The notes under the pieces: generated by a model
The model's input: only the letters and a program-made list of their open reading frames with translations
Databases searched by the model: none
What the model was told of the DNA's origin: nothing
Position numbers and translations under genes: made by a program
Part shown: piece by piece, positions 15,283-22,711 of the stretch
Position numbering within the stretch: the stretch's first letter is position 1
Layout of the letters: every line of letters starts with the position of its first letter
Source: Myxococcales bacterium
GTDB taxonomy: Bacteria > Myxococcota_A > Polyangia > Fen-1088
Assembly (NCBI GenBank): GCA_003142855.1
Contig: PLNW01000074.1
Location: 56,152 to 120,151, forward strand
Length of the DNA stretch: 64,000 nucleotides
Direction: 5' to 3'

Positions 15283-16188
15283 TCAGTGCTGCCGCTTGCC
15301 GTCCTTGGCTGCGCTGGCGTCCTTCTTCTTCGCCTCGTGCCGATCTTTGAGCGCAGTTTTGGAGATCCGCTTGGGCGCCAACGAGGGCGTGAGCAAGAGA
15401 TCGATGCGACGGTTTTTGGCGCGGCCGGCGGCGGTGTGGTTGCTGGCGATGGGCTGGTATTCGCCGTAGCCGCTGGCCACCAGGCGATCGGCCGGCACCG
15501 AGGCCTTCTCCTGCAAAAAGCGCACGACGTTGGCTGCGCGCGCCACTGACAGCTCCCAGTTGGTGGGGTACTGGTGCTTCAGCTTGTCGGAGATGGGGGC
15601 ATTGTCGGTGTGCCCGGAAACTTGGATGTGCCGGTCCTCGATGCTGGCCAGCACTGCACCCACGCGCGCCAGCACGCCTTCCCCGCGTTTGGAAATCGAG
15701 GCCTCGCCCGAATCGAATAGGATCTTGTCCACCAGGCCGACCCGCAGCTTGCCCCCGCTCTCGGTGAGCTGGATGTCGCCCTTGGCGATCTCGTCCTTCA
15801 TCTTATCTTTCAGCTTGTCGGTCGTGTCCTTGAGGGCGGCCAGCTCGCCCGACTTTTCCTCGACGCTCTTGGCGAGATTGTCCCGCGTCGCAATCAGGGC
15901 CGCTTGGTCGGCCTCCAGGGTCTCCTTTTCGGATTGCAGCTCCGAAAGCTGCTTCTCCAGAGATTGACCTGCGGCCACGGCCGCGCGCACCGCGCTCTTG
16001 GCCTCCTGGGCCTTGGCGGTCAGCCGGGCTCGCTCACCCAAGCCCCAGTAGGCGCCGAACCCGGCGACGGCCACCACCGCCGCGGTCAACACCCAGGGCA
16101 TCCGCGACGGCGGACGGAAGTTCACCAGAGGAATCGGCGGAGGCACATTCGGCTGGGGCAGATTTCCCGTGGGCGGCTGGTACTGCAT
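15283..16188 (-). CDS. OmpA/MotB-family peptidoglycan-binding protein with coiled coil
   Basis: The 301-residue protein starts at ATG 16188 behind a good Shine-Dalgarno (GGAAGGAGATCGC). A Pro-rich cytoplasmic start precedes one membrane helix at about 32-48. A long coiled coil follows at about 50-135 (AGQSLEKQLSELQSEKETLE region). The OmpA-like domain at about 145-275 has ILFDSGEASISKRGEGVL, IQVSGHTDNAPI, NWELSVARAANVVRFL and AAGRAKNRRIDLLLTP. These are the residues that bind diaminopimelate of peptidoglycan. A Lys-rich tail ends the protein. The inner-membrane anchor plus coiled coil is the MotB-like arrangement, but no motA homologue is adjacent, so a structural or stator role cannot be decided. 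It has no obvious operon partner. Confidence 0.82.
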   Translation of the reverse strand: MQYQPPTGNLPQPNVPPPIPLVNFRPPSRMPWVLTAAVVAVAGFGAYWGLGERARLTAKAQEAKSAVRAAVAAGQSLEKQLSELQSEKETLEADQAALIATRDNLAKSVEEKSGELAALKDTTDKLKDKMKDEIAKGDIQLTESGGKLRVGLVDKILFDSGEASISKRGEGVLARVGAVLASIEDRHIQVSGHTDNAPISDKLKHQYPTNWELSVARAANVVRFLQEKASVPADRLVASGYGEYQPIASNHTAAGRAKNRRIDLLLTPSLAPKRISKTALKDRHEAKKKDASAAKDGKRQH

Positions 16189-16704
16189 GCGATCTCCTTC
16201 CGGGTGCCGACACGCGCAGCACTGGGCCGCATTAGAAGCTGCCGCGCACGAGAGATCAAGCGCATCGACGAGGGAAGTCGGGGCGAGGAATTGGTCGACG
16301 CTGCCGACTCTTGCTAAGTAACTTTATCAGATGACACGGACGAGCCCCAGCAGCGGTGAAGCAACAGCGCGCACTGGCCCGGTGGTCGTGGTCTGTGCGG
16401 CTGATTTTGGGACAAGCAGCTGGGGCCCGACAATCGAGGAGCTGAATCGACAGACGCGCGGTGGCGTTACGGGGTGGTAATTTCGCGTCTCTAGCGTGGC
16501 ACCGAATGGGGACAGCGTTACTCTGCTTCCATTGCGCGTGGCCACCGATACCGAACGAAAACATGCAGGCTGGTCGACAACGCGCCGCCAAACAGCGCAG
16601 TTTTCCGACCGGCACATTCATTGCTTTGCAATGGGCGCAGGATCCGGCACAATTGCAGGCCGCTGAGAGCTGTATCTGGACCTGAAGATAGAGGAAAAAG
16701 AACG
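16189..16704. other. 516-bp non-coding interval between divergent genes
   Basis: This stretch separates the divergent OmpA-like and STAS genes and should hold both promoters. Short open frames are present but lack consistent codon bias or ribosome-binding sites. The only motif I can support is the sigma-54-like site at 16609-16625. Confidence 0.6.
16609..16625 (+). promoter_or_regulatory. Candidate sigma-54 (-24/-12) promoter
   Basis: The sequence CCGGCACATTCATTGCT has GG at 16611-16612 and GC at 16623-16624, exactly ten bases apart. GGCAC begins the first half and TTGC ends the second, matching the consensus TGGCAC-N5-TTGC except for the first base. It lies about 80 bases upstream of the STAS-gene ATG. 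One site by eye has a real chance of being random. Confidence 0.4.
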
Positions 16705-17004
16705 ATGGACTTCTCAACCAGCAGAGCGGATGGCGTGACTACTCTTCGCATAGTGGGCGAGCTGGACGCGGTGACAGTTCCGGATATTCGCCCGTCGGTA
16801 GACGCCTTGGTCGCTGAACGGCAGGCTCACATCGTCGTCGATCTGTCGGGCTTGAGGCTCATCGACAGCACGGGCGTCGGCAGGTTGCTGTGCCTGTACA
16901 AGAAGGCGAAGGAGTATGGCGGTGTAGTGACTGTGCACGGCTTGCGCGATCAACCGGCCGCGATCTTCAAACTGCTGCGCTTGGATCGGGTTCTGCAGGC
17001 ATGA
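16705..17004 (+). CDS. STAS-domain anti-sigma factor antagonist
   Basis: ATG 16705 gives 99 residues behind an AG-rich ribosome-binding stretch (AGAGGAAAAAGAACG). It is a stand-alone STAS domain. The core is TLRIVGELDAVTVPDIRPSV, then HIVVDLSGLRLIDSTGVGRL. The Ser in DST-G is the position phosphorylated by an anti-sigma kinase in SpoIIAA/RsbV-type switches. Unphosphorylated, such proteins bind the kinase and release a sigma factor. No RsbW-like kinase or sigma gene is adjacent; the next gene is a Hanks-type Ser/Thr kinase. So the partner is unknown, although the kinase next door is an obvious candidate. Confidence 0.88.
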   Translation: MDFSTSRADGVTTLRIVGELDAVTVPDIRPSVDALVAERQAHIVVDLSGLRLIDSTGVGRLLCLYKKAKEYGGVVTVHGLRDQPAAIFKLLRLDRVLQA

Positions 17005-17196
17005 AGGAACATGGCTGACGGTGCGCCGGCAGCGACGAGCAAATCGAACAAACCCGCGCGACTTGTGCGCGCTTGATGTTCGTCGGCAGGGCGCGTGCGG
17101 CTCACGTGGTTGCGCCCGGCCACAGATATCCTTTGTCAACGGCTGGGCATCAGACTAGAACACACATATACACACACACGTTCGGAGGGAGATGGA

Positions 17197-18846
17197 GTGA
17201 CGAGCGCAGAAGCCCAGCGCGAAACCGCGGCGGACAGCATCCTGCAGGCTGGCCAGCTGGTGGACGGACGATACCGAGTCGAGCACCTGCTGGGGCAGGG
17301 CGGGATGGCCGCGGTGTGGGCCGGGACCAACGAACGAACCGGCAAGCACGTCGCCCTGAAGGTCATTCTGCGGTCGTTGGCCAAGACGAGCCTGGCGCAG
17401 GGCCTTTTTCACAGCGAGGTCTTGGCCGCGAGCCTGGTGAACCACCCCAATGTGGTGACGGTCTTCGACGTCATCGAACATGAGGGAATGGCGTGCATCG
17501 TGATGGAATTGCTCGAGGGTGAACCCTTGGGCAACTACATCGCGCGCAAGGGATTCCTGGGCGTGAACGAAGCCACGATGCTGCTCCTGCCTGCCATGCG
17601 AGGGGTGGCGGCAGCCAACGCCCAGGGCGTGATCCACCGAGATCTCAAACCGCAAAACATCTTCATTTGCATGGAGCCTGACGGCAGGATCGTTACGACC
17701 AAGGTATTGGATTTCGGCATCTCGGTCATGGTGGAACGAGGCATGGACCCATCGACAGGGACGACAGCGGCCATGGGCACACCCGCGTATATGTCTCCTG
17801 AGCATATCTTGGGTGTGGTTCCCATCGACGCACGTGCCGACGTGTATGGCTTCGGTGTGTTGCTGTACGAAGCCCTGACTGGACAGGCGCCGTTCCCAGG
17901 AGAGCCAAGCCCAGCGCTGTTCGACCGCGTTCTTCACAAACCCGCTGTGTCCTTGACGGAGCTGCGTCCCGACTTGCCGGCTGGTCTGGTACGCATCATC
18001 GAAAAGGCGCTGGCCAAGGATCGCGAGCAGCGCTTTTCGGACGTGAATCTGATGGTCCTGGCTCTCGAAGACGAACTGATGCCGCCCACCCCTGCACCGC
18101 GCTTGCTCACGCCGCGCGCTGGGGTGCCGTTGCCCGCCGGGAACGCTCCGCTGTCCGGGCCTCACGCGGCGGTAGTGGAAAACGCTCTCAACAAGGAGCT
18201 CTCCGGGCAGCACCAAGCGACGCGGTTTCTCTATGAGTTTCCCCGGGAGCCCGACAACCAGGCGAGCGCCGCCCAAGCCGGACCCGACCAAGGGCGGAAG
18301 GATGGTTCGCAGGAGTTGGCGCCGCCGCCGCCCACGGCTGGCCCAACAGCGCGGGTCTATTTTCGGGCTTTGTGGGGCAAGACGCGATCTCTTGGCCTTG
18401 GGGTGCGGTCTGCTCTGTGGGGTGGTCGCGGGCTGGCGGGTGCTGGGCTAGCCGTGGTGCTCGGGTTCTTTGCGGTTTGGATGGTCATGCGAGGCACCCA
18501 CCACGCGCACCCTGGCGTGCGCGCCCCGATCGCGCACGCCGTGCCGGCAACACCCGTCGTGCAGCCGGCTGCTCCTGCCGTGGAGCTGACCGCTACCGCT
18601 GACCCCGTGACAGCCGTGGTCCCTTCGACCACTTCACAGACCCCACCTGCGCCAAGTGAGCTTGCCACGCGCGAGCATGGCCAATCCGCGCGCCAAGATC
18701 GCGCCCAGCCGAGCTCGGTGACTCCCAGTCGTTCACCTGCGGCGGTGGGTGCACCAGTCCCAGGGTCGTTGTCGGCGCGGAGAAATCGCGCCTTGGCGAA
18801 GTCCGCGGAGCCACGCGCCGGTCGTCTGTCCAGAGACGATTTCTAG
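17197..18846 (+). CDS. Membrane Ser/Thr protein kinase (Hanks type)
   Basis: GTG 17197 follows a Shine-Dalgarno (GGAGGGAGATGGA) and gives 549 residues. The kinase domain covers about 24-290. It has a Gly loop LLGQGGMAAVW (33-37), VALK Lys 55, HRDLKPQN (HRD 147-149), DFG 172-174 and MSPE, so all catalytic residues are present. A Pro/Ala-rich juxtamembrane region leads to one membrane helix at about 411-433 and an extracytoplasmic Pro/Ala/Thr tail without a recognisable sensor domain. It would phosphorylate Ser/Thr targets, and FHA proteins in this window are natural readers. An upstream in-frame ATG at 17095 covers a CA-repeat leader and is not favoured. Its stop overlaps the convergent TPR gene's stop. 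Confidence 0.93.
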   Translation: MTSAEAQRETAADSILQAGQLVDGRYRVEHLLGQGGMAAVWAGTNERTGKHVALKVILRSLAKTSLAQGLFHSEVLAASLVNHPNVVTVFDVIEHEGMACIVMELLEGEPLGNYIARKGFLGVNEATMLLLPAMRGVAAANAQGVIHRDLKPQNIFICMEPDGRIVTTKVLDFGISVMVERGMDPSTGTTAAMGTPAYMSPEHILGVVPIDARADVYGFGVLLYEALTGQAPFPGEPSPALFDRVLHKPAVSLTELRPDLPAGLVRIIEKALAKDREQRFSDVNLMVLALEDELMPPTPAPRLLTPRAGVPLPAGNAPLSGPHAAVVENALNKELSGQHQATRFLYEFPREPDNQASAAQAGPDQGRKDGSQELAPPPPTAGPTARVYFRALWGKTRSLGLGVRSALWGGRGLAGAGLAVVLGFFAVWMVMRGTHHAHPGVRAPIAHAVPATPVVQPAAPAVELTATADPVTAVVPSTTSQTPPAPSELATREHGQSARQDRAQPSSVTPSRSPAAVGAPVPGSLSARRNRALAKSAEPRAGRLSRDDF

Positions 18847-21800
18847 AACGACGGGTGGGTGCGACTGACCACGGGCGTTTTGTCATCTTCCGAGACCAAT
18901 GCCAAACCCAGCTCGTTGCGCAGGTCGAAATACTCCGAAGAGACGCCCCAGCGGACCATGGCCAGGATGGCGTCTTCGGGACGAGACCGGCGCACGCGCG
19001 CTTCCTTGACGATTTCCCGGGCCGCCGCCATCACGTCACCGCAGGCAAGCAGCCCCGCGCGGTTGGCGGTCTCCTCGGTGGCCGCCACCCAGCCATCCAG
19101 ATCGATGCGCCCGGTGCCGGCCAGCAACGATTCGACCGCGGAGGCAATGGGGGCGATCTGCGTGGACGGCAAGACACGCTGCAAATAGCCGAGATATTGA
19201 CGGACGGCCTTGGGATCGGCGTCGGGCAATTCGTAGCGTGGCCTCACCAAGCGAATGGCTGCGCCCAAGATAGCCCGCAGCTCGCTCTTGGTGGACACCA
19301 GGCGCGGCCAGAGCAAACAGCGATCGGCACGTAGTCCCACCAGGCACTTGGTGAGGAAGAAGGCCACCTCGCGGTCGCTCCGCCCGGCGGTCAGGTCACG
19401 CCCCAACACCAGTGAAAACACGGGCTGGTTTCCCGCCTGCAGAACGATGAGATCGATCTCGCCTGGGGCGTCGGGAGGCGCGTAGATCGCGGGCAAGGGC
19501 ACGCCGACAAAGCGACTGGTGTAGACCAAAATGCGCCCGAGCAAAGATCTCTGGTCGGTCGGATCGCGGCGATGTTTGGCATCGAGGCCGTAGGATGCCG
19601 CATCCTGAACCCGTGTCATGAGCACGCCCGCGCTGACCGCAGCCAGCAACTGGGAGATGCGACGATCCTCGCGCTCCGAGGAAATGCAGCCTTGCCACTG
19701 CGCTTCCGTCAACATGCTGGTCGCCACGGGCACGCTCGGCAAGGCGTTCTTCTCATAGTAGCCGCGCTCGCGCACGTCGGCCTTCATCAGGACGCTCAGG
19801 CCCCCGCACGCGCAAAAAACGCGGTCGTGTCTTCTTTGCCCACGGTACAGGTTGGCCAAGGCTCGGACGTGCTTGGCCGCCTCGTCGGCATTGCTCGACA
19901 TGCGCAGCAGATGCTCGCGCGTTTTTACCGCCTGTCTGAACATGGCCGGGCCCTGGGCCTCGTAGATTCTGGCCAGAGCTTCGTGGTGTTGGGCATCTTC
20001 GGGAGCCAACGATACGCACACTTCGTAAGCGGCCGTCGCGGCGGGCATGTCGCGCAGATTGCGCCAGCACAGGTCGGCCAGCCCTTGCCACAGGCCAAGC
20101 AGCCAGGGCCGCTTGTCGGGCGAAGGATTGGCCCCCAGTCGCCTGATCATGCGGCGATAGGCGCGAGCCAGGCTGCGCCAATCCCGCCGTGCGGACAGGA
20201 TGCGCTGGATGCGCTCGAAACTCCGCCGATCGTCGGGATCCTCGTCGAGAGCCTGGTTGTACAAATCGACGGCTTCGAGCGGCGCCTCCAGCTCGTAGTT
20301 GAGAATGTTGGCCGTGGCCACCAGGGTGCGCGCCTTGTCCCTTCCCGAGGAGAGACGCGCCAGGCGCTCCAGCGCCCCGACCACGCGTGACCAGTGGCCA
20401 TCGTGGGTGTGGATCTCCACCAGCTCGTGCAGTACATCCGGGTCATCCGGCCGCAAAGTGGAGGCCCGCAAAAAGGTTTCCAGAGCGGCGCGATTGTCGT
20501 GCAGTTCCTCACGCTGCAGACGACCCGTGCGGCAGAGATAGGCGAAACGCTCGTCAGATGAGAGGTTCCCGTCGAGCAGGCGGAGATACTGCTCGATGAG
20601 CGCCTTGGCATTCTCGGGGCCGCGACCTTCGATGCGGGCGTTGGCTTCGGCCAGGGCCTGGCGGGCATCCGCCCGATCGGGCGCCAATTCCAGCGCCTTC
20701 ATCAGGGTCTCGGCGGCGGCCTCCGAGTCGCGCAGGGCAAGATGGGCCTGGCCGAGACTCACGAGATGATCCGCGTGTTCGGCAGCGGTCAAACGATCCC
20801 CCAGTTGCGACAGCAGTCGCGGCACGGTCAGGCAAACGTCCTGCCACCAACCCTGGGCGCGGGCGAGTTGCGACCACGCTTGCAAGGTCGGCAAGTAGGT
20901 GGGCAGCGCTGCATAGGAACGGCGATAGCCGGCTCGCGCTCGCTCCATGTCGCCCAACATTTGCGCCGACCACGCCACCTTCTGCCAAAGCTGAGCGGAT
21001 TCGTTCAAGGCGTACTTGGCCGAGCCGGCCATGCTTTCGAACATGGGCAGGGCGACGGTCCATTCCTTGCGAACCCAGGCCAGTTCCGCCAAAGCGGCCG
21101 TGGCGCGAGCATGACCGGGCGACCGTTCGAGAATGCGCGTGTATTGCTCGATGGCTCCGTCTACGTCGTGCAGACGTTCCCGGAAAACCTCGGCAGCCTC
21201 CAGGGCCAACTCGATCGCCTCCGCCGGGTCGGTAGCGTAGCCCGAAGCACAGGTCAGATAGGCGGCGGCGCGCAGCCAATTCCCCCGCTGCCCATGCAGC
21301 TCGACCAGGGCCCGAAAGGCCTGCGGGTTGGCGGGATTGGCCGCCATGGCACTCTCCAGGGCCTTTTCCGCCGCTGCCGCATCCCCCAGATCCCTCTGGT
21401 ACCAGCCCGCCATGGCCACCAGCATGTCAGCACGCTTGGCCGCGGGAGCGATCTCGGGCAGTACCTTCTCGCATTCGGCCAGCAGGTCCGGCCAGCGATT
21501 GTGAACCGTGGCCATGCGCGCCAGGTCGGTGGCCAAGTCCAGCGTCGCGGGACTCTCCTGGAAAGCGGCCAGCATGACCACGAACGCACTGTCGGTATCC
21601 CCCAAGTTGGTCTCGTAGACCTGGGCCGCTCTCATGAGGCAGCGGCTGCGCTCAGCCGCATCCACAACCTCCGCCGAACGCTCGAGCAGGAGCGCGGCCA
21701 AGTCCTCCCAACGTTCTTCTTGAACGTAGATGCTTTCGCGATGGCGGGAATCGTCGCTGGAAACCTGCTCTTCGATCTCGACGTGGAAGAAATCCGCAGT

Positions 21801-21902
21801 CGGGTCGAGGTTCTTCGACTCTTCCGGCACACCCGAATACGCGGGAGGCGGCCCTGGGTGCGAGCCAGAGCTTTGTGTTCCAGTGTGTTGCGAATGTTCC
21901 AT
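18843..21902 (-). CDS. Large TPR-repeat protein
   Basis: The protein has about 1019 residues (ATG 21902; GTG 21914 adds four). From about residue 60 to 660 it is almost continuous tetratricopeptide-like helices with Ala/Leu/Tyr spacing, for example AEKALESAMAANPANPQAFR and AAETLMKALELAPDRADARQ. The last 300 residues form a different domain of unknown type, with VPLPAIYAPPDAPGEIDLIV and CLLWPRLVSTKSELRAILGA. There is no signal peptide or membrane helix, so it is probably cytoplasmic. Large TPR proteins like this, often beside kinases, are typical of myxobacteria. They are thought to be scaffolds, which is inference. It is convergent with the kinase gene, sharing four bases at their stops. Confidence 0.75.
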   Translation of the reverse strand: MEHSQHTGTQSSGSHPGPPPAYSGVPEESKNLDPTADFFHVEIEEQVSSDDSRHRESIYVQEERWEDLAALLLERSAEVVDAAERSRCLMRAAQVYETNLGDTDSAFVVMLAAFQESPATLDLATDLARMATVHNRWPDLLAECEKVLPEIAPAAKRADMLVAMAGWYQRDLGDAAAAEKALESAMAANPANPQAFRALVELHGQRGNWLRAAAYLTCASGYATDPAEAIELALEAAEVFRERLHDVDGAIEQYTRILERSPGHARATAALAELAWVRKEWTVALPMFESMAGSAKYALNESAQLWQKVAWSAQMLGDMERARAGYRRSYAALPTYLPTLQAWSQLARAQGWWQDVCLTVPRLLSQLGDRLTAAEHADHLVSLGQAHLALRDSEAAAETLMKALELAPDRADARQALAEANARIEGRGPENAKALIEQYLRLLDGNLSSDERFAYLCRTGRLQREELHDNRAALETFLRASTLRPDDPDVLHELVEIHTHDGHWSRVVGALERLARLSSGRDKARTLVATANILNYELEAPLEAVDLYNQALDEDPDDRRSFERIQRILSARRDWRSLARAYRRMIRRLGANPSPDKRPWLLGLWQGLADLCWRNLRDMPAATAAYEVCVSLAPEDAQHHEALARIYEAQGPAMFRQAVKTREHLLRMSSNADEAAKHVRALANLYRGQRRHDRVFCACGGLSVLMKADVRERGYYEKNALPSVPVATSMLTEAQWQGCISSEREDRRISQLLAAVSAGVLMTRVQDAASYGLDAKHRRDPTDQRSLLGRILVYTSRFVGVPLPAIYAPPDAPGEIDLIVLQAGNQPVFSLVLGRDLTAGRSDREVAFFLTKCLVGLRADRCLLWPRLVSTKSELRAILGAAIRLVRPRYELPDADPKAVRQYLGYLQRVLPSTQIAPIASAVESLLAGTGRIDLDGWVAATEETANRAGLLACGDVMAAAREIVKEARVRRSRPEDAILAMVRWGVSSEYFDLRNELGLALVSEDDKTPVVSRTHPSF

Positions 21903-22286
21903 GTCTGACCGCACAAGCCTGCTGCTTCCCCGAACCGCCTCTTCTACCCTATTTCCAGAGATCGGGGATTATGCTCGCGAACCGTGGAAAACGCATAGGC
22001 TACCCGTCTCTGGTCAGAAGGTCGAGGTCGTCCTTACGCATCTGGTCCAAGAGAGTAGAACCCAGGCGCGAAAAGCGATCAATCGCTGGCTAGGATGGCC
22101 AGGCGCGCGCGGCTACCCTGTACTACTAACCTCGCGTTTCTTCGCAAGCCGCCAGGATTCTCTAGGAACGCCCGAACATCATTCCGTTTTCTCCGGCTCT
22201 GCGGCCTCTCCTCTCACCTCTGCGTTCTCAGCGGCAGGTGGCTGTCGAGATGAATCACCTCACACCCCTTGGTTGCGGCCGTCAGG
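21903..22286. other. 384-bp interval without a supportable gene
   Basis: This is the upstream region of the TPR gene plus DNA of more even codon-position composition than its neighbours. Open frames exist on both strands but none shows consistent third-position bias, a start signal or a recognisable family. A small palindrome GCGATcaATCGC is present near 22076. I see nothing else. Confidence 0.5.
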
Positions 22287-22376
22287 CTATTCGGTGACCT
22301 TGATGGTGCCCTCCATCTGCTCGTGCCCGCTGCCGCAGAACACGTCGCAGTGGAAGGGGAAATCGCCCATCCAACT
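22287..22376 (-). pseudogene. CuA (cupredoxin) domain remnant
   Basis: On the minus strand, about 30 codons ending at TAG 22287-22289 read ELSWMGDFPFHCDVFCGSGH then EQMEGTIKVTE. The spacing C-x3-C-x3-H-x2-M is the binuclear CuA ligand set of cytochrome oxidase subunit II and nitrous oxide reductase. The segment is the last strand and ligand loop of such a cupredoxin domain. Upstream in this frame the homology stops and a stop codon appears about 95 bases before ELSW, so the rest of the gene has been lost. It is probably a relic of a second subunit II-like gene. Confidence 0.6.
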
Positions 22377-22418
22377 CAATTCTCCGGCCGATCGGCCGAT
22401 GGCTCCAGAGCCGTCGTC

Positions 22419-22601
22419 ATGTTTGGCAAAGCACCGCGACCACCGGAACCCAAGCCTCACGAGGACGCGCCCAGCAACAACCAGCTGGCAGACATGGCGC
22501 TGGATACCCTAGCCGGGATCCTGCACAACATGGCCGAGTTTGCCCTGGAGCAGGAAGGTGTGGATCTCGCCAAGGAGGCTGGCCGAGACCGCGTGCTCTG
22601 A
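22419..22601 (+). CDS. Hypothetical 60-residue protein
   Basis: ATG 22419 opens a frame with clear GC bias at third positions. It encodes MFGKAPRPPEPKPHEDAPSN then NQLADMALDTLAGILHNMAE and FALEQEGVDLAKEAGRDRVL. A Pro-rich start is followed by one amphipathic helix. No ribosome-binding site is evident. I do not recognise a family. It may be a small gene or the end of a lost one, since it lies beside the CuA remnant. Confidence 0.35.
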   Translation: MFGKAPRPPEPKPHEDAPSNNQLADMALDTLAGILHNMAEFALEQEGVDLAKEAGRDRVL

Positions 22602-22612
22602 CTTCGACCTGC

Positions 22613-22636
22613 GTGGTTCGCCCTAGCGTGAACCAC
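22613..22636 (+). promoter_or_regulatory. Dyad symmetry upstream of the xyloglucanase gene
   Basis: GTGGTTC at 22613-22619 is the perfect inverse of GAACCAC at 22630-22636, with ten bases between. It lies 76 bases before the GH74 start codon. The size and position suit an operator for a dimeric repressor, or a terminator hairpin for the small upstream frame. Confidence 0.3.
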
Positions 22637-22711
22637 ATCGCGGACCTCGCGCTACTGCTTCAAGAAGCCGACCGGGCCCCTGTCCGTGGCGGCTCAAAAG
22701 GAGAGCGAATC

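Noticed and set aside
17160..17180. CA dinucleotide repeat before the kinase gene
   Set aside because: It is short and imperfect, outside the coding region with GTG 17197 as start. No sign of phase variation.
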